Source of the DNA: Candidatus Margulisiibacteriota bacterium
GTDB taxonomy: Bacteria; Margulisbacteria; WOR-1; O2-12-FULL-45-9; XYB2-FULL-48-7
Direction of reading: 5' to 3'
Assembly (NCBI GenBank): GCA_028717325.1
Contig: JAQUOB010000092.1
Coordinates: forward strand, 1-5,679
Length of the DNA stretch: 5,679 nucleotides
The notes beneath the pieces are model-generated. The model ran no database searches. It had not been told where the DNA came from and worked only from the letters and a program-made list of their open reading frames with translations. Position 1 is the first letter of the stretch. Each line of letters opens with the position of its first letter. Positions 1 to 5,679 of this stretch are shown here, piece by piece. A program made the translations under genes and the position numbers.

Positions 1-221
1 TCTTTCTTGATCTTTCTGTCGGAGGTCAGGTAGGAGAGAAATTCGACATATTCGTCGGAGCGCTCAACCTCCATCACCGGGTTTTCTTCGGCTTCCTTGT
101 TCACCTGCTCGACGTATTCGAGGTAGGGGAGGCTAAGCACTTTCAGCATCTGCAGCAGGCGGGGCGAGAGGAGCAGCTCAAGCGTCTGGGACAGGTTCGC
201 TTGTAGTTTAAGTTCAACCAT
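1..221 (-). CDS. rpoN: RNA polymerase sigma-54 factor RpoN, N-terminal fragment (truncated by window edge)
   Basis: Sigma-54 directs RNA polymerase to -24/-12 promoters and needs an ATP-dependent enhancer-binding activator to open DNA. The 73 visible residues begin MVELKLQANLSQTLELLLSP and continue with LLQMLKVLSLPYLEY and then EEENPV-like sequence (EAEENPVMEVE, residues 43-53). This is the layout of sigma-54 region I: an L/Q-rich helix, a second leucine-rich helix, then the ENP-hydrophobic-E signature. Region I holds the activator-responsive part of the protein. It is poorer in glutamine than proteobacterial versions. The core-binding, DNA-binding and RpoN-box regions lie beyond the left edge. 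I chose the ATG at 219-221 because region I normally starts within a few residues of the N-terminus. No Shine-Dalgarno precedes it; a TATAAT ends 6 nt upstream, suggesting a leaderless mRNA. It is divergent from the initiator tRNA. The identification rests on region I alone. Confidence 0.88.
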   Translation of the reverse strand, partial: MVELKLQANLSQTLELLLSPRLLQMLKVLSLPYLEYVEQVNKEAEENPVMEVERSDEYVEFLSYLTSDRKIKK

Positions 222-229
222 GCTAAAAT
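201..229 (+). promoter_or_regulatory. Putative promoter of the initiator tRNA gene
   Basis: TTGTAG (201-206), a 17-bp spacer and TAAAAT (224-229) give a plausible sigma-70-type promoter. It would start transcription near 236, leaving about 7 nt of leader for RNase P to remove. The -35 lies inside the rpoN coding region, and the -10 overlaps the opposing rpoN -10 by 2 bp. TTATAT at 229-234 is an alternative -10. The -35 match is only 3 of 6, so this is a moderate call. Confidence 0.4.
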
Positions 230-236
230 TATATCA
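228..236 (-). promoter_or_regulatory. Extended -10 promoter of rpoN
   Basis: On the minus strand the sequence reads TGATATAAT, a perfect TATAAT (233-228) with the TG of an extended -10 element (TGnTATAAT). I see no convincing -35 at 16-18 bp, where the sequence falls inside the tRNA gene; extended -10 promoters often lack one. Six bases separate the hexamer from the rpoN ATG, so the expected start site is at or within a base or two of the A of ATG. No transcript data are available here. Confidence 0.6.
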
Positions 237-242
237 CAATAT

Positions 243-316
<74 letters not shown>

Positions 317-324
317 TTTTTCTT

Positions 325-2100
325 CTACCCCAGCCGTTTTTCCAGCGCCTTTAACTCGTGGCTCATCTCTTTGGGCAGGTCGTTGCCGAAGGTTTTGAAG
401 AACTCGCTAATGCTCGCCGCTTCCTGCTTCCAATCTTTATTATTGATCGTCAGCAGCTTTTTCATGTTTTCCCGCGGCATGCGCAGGCCGGTCAGGTCGA
501 TGTCGTTCTCATGGGGCAGGTAGCCGATCGGTGTTTCCACCCCTTCGATCTCGTTCTTGCAGCGGCTGATGATCCATTCCAGGACACGCAGGTTTTCACC
601 GAAGCCCGGCCAGAGAAAATTGCCGTCGTCGTCTCTCCGGAACCAGTTGACGTTGAATATCTTGGGCGGCGGCGTCATTGTTTTTCCCATGGCGAGCCAG
701 TGCTTGAAGTAATCGCCCATGTTGTAGCCGCAGAAAGGGAGCATGGCCATGGGATCGCGGCGAACTTCCCCCTGTTTGCCGACCTGGGCCGCAGTCCGCT
801 CCGAGGCCATGGTCGCGCCGACGAAGACGCCGTGCTGCCAGTTGAACGATTCGTAGACCAGCGGAGCCAATCTGGCTCGCCGGCCGCCGAAGATGATCGC
901 CGAGATCGGCACGCCGTGGTGATGGTCGATCCGGTTGGTGACCGACGGCACTTGCGTGATCGGGACGGTAAAGCGCGAGTTAGGATGCGCCGCCAGGATA
1001 GGCTCCCGATTATCGTCCAGCTGTCCCGGCTTCCAGGCTTTACCCTGCCAGTTGACGCCGTCCTTGGGAATCGTGCCGTCGCCGCCTTCCCACCAGACGG
1101 TTTTGTCTTTTTTCAACAGCACGTTGGTATAGATAGTGTTTTTGGAAATAGCTGTCATCAGATTAGGGTTGGTCTTGGAATTTGTTCCCGGTGCCACGCC
1201 GAACAGCCCGTATTCCGGGTTGACCGCCCAGAGTTTACCGTCGGTATCGATCCGCATCCAGGCGATGTCGTCGCCGACGGTCCAGATGCGGTAGCCCTTG
1301 CGTTTCAGGCCTTCAGGGGGCAGCAGCATGGCGAGATTGGTCTTGCCGCAGGCGCTGGGAAACGCGGCGGCGATATAGGAAACGCGGCCGGACGGGTCTT
1401 CGATCCCCATGATCAGCATGTGCTCGGCCAGCCAGCCCTCTTTTTCGCCGAGGTAGCTGCCGATACGCAGCGACAGGCATTTTTTGCCGAGCAGGACGTT
1501 GCCGCCGTAACCGGAACCGACGCTCCAGATCGCGTTGTCTTCGGGAAAATGCAGGATCAGCCGGCGGTTGACGTCAAGGTCGGCTTTGCTGTGCAGGCAT
1601 TTGGTAAAGGTCGCCTGGGTCTTTTCTAAATAGTCGAGCACCGGTTTGCCCATCCTCGTCATGATCTTCATGTTGAGGACGACGTAAATGCTGTCCGACA
1701 GTTCGACCCCAACCTTGCTGAAGGGAGAACCGACCGGCCCCATCGAGAATGGGATGACGTACATGGTGCGCCCGCGCATTGAGTTCTTGAATATCTCGCC
1801 GGCCCGGCGGTAGCCTTCCTGGGGCGGCAGCCAGTTATTGGTCGGTCCGGCATTCCGCTTGTTGGGTGTGCAGATGTAGGTCAGGTGTTCGGTTCGGGCC
1901 ACGTCGTTGGCGGAGGTGCGGTGATAAACGCAACCGGGCAGTTTTTTCTGGTTTAATTCGATGAGCTCGCCGGTCTTGAAGGACTCTTTCTCCAGCCGGA
2001 TCTTTTCAACTTCTGAGCCGTCGCACCAGACGATCCGGTCCGGTTTACACAGCTCGGCGCATTCCTTGATCCAGCGCTGTAATTCTTTGTGCTTTATCAT
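325..2100 (-). CDS. pckG: Phosphoenolpyruvate carboxykinase, GTP-dependent
   Basis: This cytosolic enzyme interconverts oxaloacetate + GTP with PEP + CO2 + GDP, the entry step of gluconeogenesis; in some anaerobes it may run in the carboxylating direction. The 591 residues are close to the usual 600-620 and look complete. By alignment from memory with vertebrate cytosolic PEPCK, the metal ligands are K207 (GKKC), H227 (AEHM) and D278 (VGDDIAWM). The P-loop is FPSACGKTN (247-255), including the reactive cysteine C251. The guanine-binding phenylalanines F487, F495 and F500 in NWFRRDDDGNFLWPGF keep the vertebrate 8- and 5-residue spacing. These mark the GTP class, not the unrelated ATP class. 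The ATG at 2098-2100 is the only plausible start; the next Met is at residue 108. It has no Shine-Dalgarno, and TATAAT ends 8 nt upstream. The gene is monocistronic as far as visible, divergent from tig and convergent with the tRNA, and I see no terminator after its TAG. Confidence 0.98.
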   Translation of the reverse strand: MIKHKELQRWIKECAELCKPDRIVWCDGSEVEKIRLEKESFKTGELIELNQKKLPGCVYHRTSANDVARTEHLTYICTPNKRNAGPTNNWLPPQEGYRRAGEIFKNSMRGRTMYVIPFSMGPVGSPFSKVGVELSDSIYVVLNMKIMTRMGKPVLDYLEKTQATFTKCLHSKADLDVNRRLILHFPEDNAIWSVGSGYGGNVLLGKKCLSLRIGSYLGEKEGWLAEHMLIMGIEDPSGRVSYIAAAFPSACGKTNLAMLLPPEGLKRKGYRIWTVGDDIAWMRIDTDGKLWAVNPEYGLFGVAPGTNSKTNPNLMTAISKNTIYTNVLLKKDKTVWWEGGDGTIPKDGVNWQGKAWKPGQLDDNREPILAAHPNSRFTVPITQVPSVTNRIDHHHGVPISAIIFGGRRARLAPLVYESFNWQHGVFVGATMASERTAAQVGKQGEVRRDPMAMLPFCGYNMGDYFKHWLAMGKTMTPPPKIFNVNWFRRDDDGNFLWPGFGENLRVLEWIISRCKNEIEGVETPIGYLPHENDIDLTGLRMPRENMKKLLTINNKDWKQEAASISEFFKTFGNDLPKEMSHELKALEKRLG

Positions 2101-2108
2101 GATTTTTT

Positions 2109-2137
2109 ATTATAGCATAATGTCTTTCCCCTCTCCA
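2109..2137 (-). promoter_or_regulatory. pckG promoter, nearly leaderless
   Basis: On the minus strand TGCTATAAT gives an extended -10, with the perfect TATAAT at 2114-2109. A 17-bp spacer separates it from TGGAGA (2137-2132), which matches the -35 consensus at 4 of 6 positions. That -35 falls within the left arm of the 2128-2154 palindrome. Eight A-rich bases lie between the -10 and the ATG, so the transcript should start at the ATG or one to two bases before it. Confidence 0.6.
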
Positions 2138-2154
2138 TCGAAGATGGAGAGGGG
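2128..2154. repeat. Perfect 12-bp palindrome, probable REP-like element
   Basis: CCCCTCTCCATC (2128-2139), loop GAA, then GATGGAGAGGGG (2143-2154) form a perfect 12-bp inverted repeat. It is followed at about 25 bp by AGCGGGTGAGGT (2170-2181). A CCCCTCTCC...GGAGAGGGG hairpin followed by a GGGTGAGGT tail resembles dispersed REP-type palindromes I recall from diverse bacterial genomes. It lies upstream of both predicted start sites, so it should not be part of either leaderless mRNA, but its left arm covers the pckG -35. It has no T-run on either side that would make it an obvious intrinsic terminator. An operator role is an alternative. Confidence 0.6.
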
Positions 2155-2190
2155 GGACGGTATAGAGTTAGCGGGTGAGGTGTATTTGGT

Positions 2191-2220
2191 TTGCAAGCAA
2201 CGACTAAATTATAGTATAAT
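2191..2220 (+). promoter_or_regulatory. Promoter of the tig-clpP-lon operon, apparently leaderless
   Basis: TTGCAA (2191-2196; 4 of 6 matches to the -35 consensus), an 18-bp AT-rich spacer and a perfect TATAAT (2215-2220) are seen. Seven bases (ATTATCA) follow before the tig ATG at 2228, which puts the expected transcription start on or next to the start codon. No purine-rich Shine-Dalgarno exists in this gap. Confidence 0.65.
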
Positions 2221-2227
2221 ATTATCA

Positions 2228-3274
2228 ATGAAGATCCTGACGCAGAAACGGGAAGGCAATAAAGTCTTTTTGGAAATCGAAGAAGATTATTCCCGTTTCC
2301 AAAAAAGCTATGATAACGCCCTCGCTGCCGCCGGCAAAGAGATCAGGATCGCCGGTTTCCGGCCGGGCAAAGCCCCGCGCAAAATACTCGAAGGCGCCCT
2401 CAACCTCGAAGCGGTCGAACAGCGCGCCGCCCAGGACCTGATCGCCGAAGAATATTCAGAGATCATCGAGACAAGCAAGATCGATCCGGTCGATTATCCC
2501 AGCGTCGAGATCACCCAGCAGGCCAAAGATAAGCCTTTCCTTTTTAAACTTGCCGTCGATGTTTATCCCGAGGTCAAGCTCGGCAAATATAAAGGGATCA
2601 AACTGGAAAAGAAAGCCGCCGATGTCCCCGAGGCGGAGGTGTTCGAGACCCTGGGCCGCCTGCAGGACAGATTCTCGACCGTTAACGCCGAAGGTAAAAA
2701 AGAGCTCCTGCCGCTCGACGATGAATTCGCCAAAAAGGTCAGCCGGTTCGGCACGCTGGCCGAGTTGAAAGAAGAGGTCAATCGGGCCATGCTTGAGGAG
2801 AAGAAAGCGGAAGCCGATGCGGACCTAAGGAACCAGGCGATCGCGGCGGCCGGCGCCGACGCCAAAGTCGAAGTCCCACCGGCCATGGTCGATCGAGAGA
2901 TCGATATCATGCAGGACGAATTAAGGACTTCTCTGGCGCAGAGCGGGCTGACCCTCGAGGATTATTTGAGGGGAGCGCAGAAGGAAGAGAAGGCCTTGAG
3001 AGATGACCTGAAAAAATCGGCCGAGATCAGGGTCCGGGGCAAGATCGTTTTGAAAGCGGTGGCGGCGGCGGAAAAGATCGAAGTTACGCCCGAAGAGATG
3101 CAGGCCGAGATAAAAGCCATGGCGCAATCTTTCGGCCAGGATCACACCGAAGCGGAAAAACGGCTCAACCAGGACAGCCGGAAATATATCGAGGAGTATT
3201 TAATTAGGAAAAAAGCGTTGGATTTTCTAATTGAGCACGCCAGCGTAAAAATTAAGGAGGAGAAAAAATCATGA
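2228..3274 (+). CDS. tig: Trigger factor lacking the PPIase (FKBP-like) domain
   Basis: Trigger factor binds the ribosome near the exit tunnel and shelters nascent chains. The N-terminal ribosome-binding domain spans about residues 1-115, with the docking signature GFRPGKAP at 43-50, including the F44-R45 equivalent of the E. coli FRK loop. Next is a linker (about 116-150, IKLEKKAADVPEAEV...LGRLQDRFSTV). The C-terminal chaperone domain begins at about 157 with LLPLDDEFAKK, which aligns with E. coli ELPELTAEFIKR, and runs to 348. The FKBP-type PPIase domain normally between linker and chaperone domain (E. coli about 150-246) is absent. That accounts for the length, 348 against about 430 residues, while the C-domain keeps full size. 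The open frame runs upstream to 1961, but that extension is antisense to pckG and crosses the palindrome. The ATG at 2228 is chosen because the family start follows TATAAT by 7 nt. The TGA overlaps clpP's ATG (ATGA). Confidence 0.95.
   Translation: MKILTQKREGNKVFLEIEEDYSRFQKSYDNALAAAGKEIRIAGFRPGKAPRKILEGALNLEAVEQRAAQDLIAEEYSEIIETSKIDPVDYPSVEITQQAKDKPFLFKLAVDVYPEVKLGKYKGIKLEKKAADVPEAEVFETLGRLQDRFSTVNAEGKKELLPLDDEFAKKVSRFGTLAELKEEVNRAMLEEKKAEADADLRNQAIAAAGADAKVEVPPAMVDREIDIMQDELRTSLAQSGLTLEDYLRGAQKEEKALRDDLKKSAEIRVRGKIVLKAVAAAEKIEVTPEEMQAEIKAMAQSFGQDHTEAEKRLNQDSRKYIEEYLIRKKALDFLIEHASVKIKEEKKS
3254..3260 (+). promoter_or_regulatory. Strong Shine-Dalgarno of clpP
   Basis: AAGGAGG ends 10 nt before the clpP ATG and lies within the last codons of tig. 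It is a near-perfect anti-16S match and shows that this organism uses Shine-Dalgarno initiation inside operons, in contrast to the SD-less first genes of its transcription units. Confidence 0.85.
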
Positions 3275-3897
3275 TTGAAAAAGCCCAGATGGTCCCGATG
3301 GTGGTGGAGCAGAGCGCCAGGGGGGAGCGGGCGTTCGATATCTTTTCCCGCTTATTGAAGGACCGGATCATTTTTGTCGGCGGCGCGGTCGATGACGACG
3401 TGGCCAACCTGATCATCGCCCAGCTCTTGTTCCTCCAATCGGAGGACGCCAACAAAGATACTTACATGTATATCAACTCGCCGGGCGGCGTGGTCACGGC
3501 CGGCCTGGCTATTTACGATACGATGCAATATCTTTCGACGCCGATCTCGACGATCTGCATCGGCCAGGCGGCGTCCATGGGGGCGCTGCTTTTGTCGGCC
3601 GGCCAAAAGGGCAAGCGCTACGCTCTGCCCAACGCCCGCATCATGATCCACCAGCCGCTGGGCGGCGCGCAGGGCGCGGCGACCGATATCGAGATCCAGA
3701 CCCAGGAGATACTCCGGATCAAGAGATTGCTCAACGAGATCCTGGCCAAGCACAGCGGCCAGGCACTGTCGAAAGTCGAAAAAGACACCGACCGCGATTT
3801 TTACATGGGCGCCGACGAAGCGGTCAAATACGGCATAATTGACGAGGTTATCACTTCGATCAAGGGCAAAGCGCTGGGTCCCGAAAAAAAGAAATAG
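3271..3897 (+). CDS. clpP: ATP-dependent Clp protease proteolytic subunit ClpP
   Basis: ClpP is the serine peptidase that forms a double-heptamer chamber in the cytoplasm and degrades substrates fed to it by an AAA+ unfoldase such as ClpX, ClpA or ClpC. The 208 residues are standard length. The catalytic triad is S102 in GQAASMGA (98-105), H127 in IMIHQPLGG, and D176 in DTDRDFYM. The oxyanion and substrate strand YINSPGG is at 67-73. The N-terminus (VPMVVEQSARGERAFDIFSRLL) contains the axial-loop region, with almost no propeptide: only eight residues precede the VPM motif, against 16 in the E. coli precursor. The start is fixed by the SD at 3254-3260 and by the ATGA overlap with tig, which suggests translational coupling. 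It is the middle gene of the operon, followed after 2 nt by lon rather than by clpX. All key residues are intact, so I expect an active enzyme. Confidence 0.98.
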   Translation: MIEKAQMVPMVVEQSARGERAFDIFSRLLKDRIIFVGGAVDDDVANLIIAQLLFLQSEDANKDTYMYINSPGGVVTAGLAIYDTMQYLSTPISTICIGQAASMGALLLSAGQKGKRYALPNARIMIHQPLGGAQGAATDIEIQTQEILRIKRLLNEILAKHSGQALSKVEKDTDRDFYMGADEAVKYGIIDEVITSIKGKALGPEKKK

Positions 3898-3899
3898 GC

Positions 3900-5679
<1,780 letters not shown>

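Noticed and set aside
358..1629. Long plus-strand open frame (423 codons) opposite pckG
   Set aside because: It is entirely antisense to a full-length PEP carboxykinase with all catalytic residues. Its translation shows no recognisable domain and is rich in R, H, D and V, as expected for the reverse complement of GC-rich coding DNA.
2128..2154. Intrinsic terminator for an upstream gene
   Set aside because: The hairpin is strong, but no gene runs into it: pckG and tig both point away. The plus-strand side is followed by GGACGG, not a T-run. On the minus strand the hairpin is followed by GGGAAAGAC-like sequence, again without T's.
1961..2227. N-terminal extension of trigger factor by 89 codons in the same open frame
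   Set aside because: It would be antisense to the pckG 5' end and read through the palindrome and both promoters. Trigger factor homology begins exactly at the ATG at 2228.
2101..2227. Riboswitch or attenuator leader for pckG or tig
   Set aside because: The -10 boxes lie 7-8 nt from the start codons, leaving no room for a leader RNA.
3352..3753. Minus-strand open frame opposite clpP
   Set aside because: Antisense shadow of a complete ClpP with an intact Ser-His-Asp triad; no start signal or domain of its own.

Overview
The window is ordinary bacterial chromosome, read with the standard bacterial code (TAG and TGA both serve as stops). It carries five protein genes and one tRNA, packed with little space between them. 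Nothing looks mobile, phage-derived or CRISPR-related. The mix of sigma-54, GTP-type PEP carboxykinase, ClpP, Lon and trigger factor fits a free-living bacterium. I cannot name the phylum. The fairly GC-rich coding, PPIase-less trigger factor, unusual initiator tRNA and AT-rich promoters set directly against start codons suggest a lineage outside the standard models, but that is inference.

Layout: (1) positions 1-221, minus strand: N-terminal part of rpoN (sigma-54), cut by the window edge. (2) 243-316, plus strand: initiator tRNA-fMet(CAU), divergent from rpoN across 21 bp that hold overlapping promoters. (3) 325-2100, minus strand: complete GTP-dependent PEP carboxykinase, converging on the tRNA with an 8-nt gap. 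(4) 2101-2227: divergent regulatory region with two promoters and a perfect 12-bp palindrome that looks like a REP-type repeat. (5) 2228-5679, plus strand: proteostasis operon tig-clpP-lon, with a 4-bp tig/clpP overlap and a 2-bp clpP-lon gap. lon is cut by the right edge before its protease domain.

The operon joins a ribosome-bound chaperone with two ATP-dependent proteolysis components. It has the enterobacterial tig-clpP-clpX-lon order minus clpX, so the ClpP unfoldase must be encoded elsewhere. PEP carboxykinase links oxaloacetate and PEP at the start of gluconeogenesis and is regulated separately, from the opposite side of the shared intergenic region.

The most distinctive signal is a repeated arrangement. 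All three protein genes that begin a transcription unit (rpoN, pckG, tig) have a perfect TATAAT 6, 7 or 8 nt before the ATG and no Shine-Dalgarno sequence, which predicts leaderless mRNAs. The operon-internal clpP instead has a strong AAGGAGG. I found no wholly new biological system. The points worth a second look are leaderless initiation, the trigger factor without its PPIase domain, the C1-U72 initiator tRNA, the missing clpX and the palindrome over the pckG promoter.
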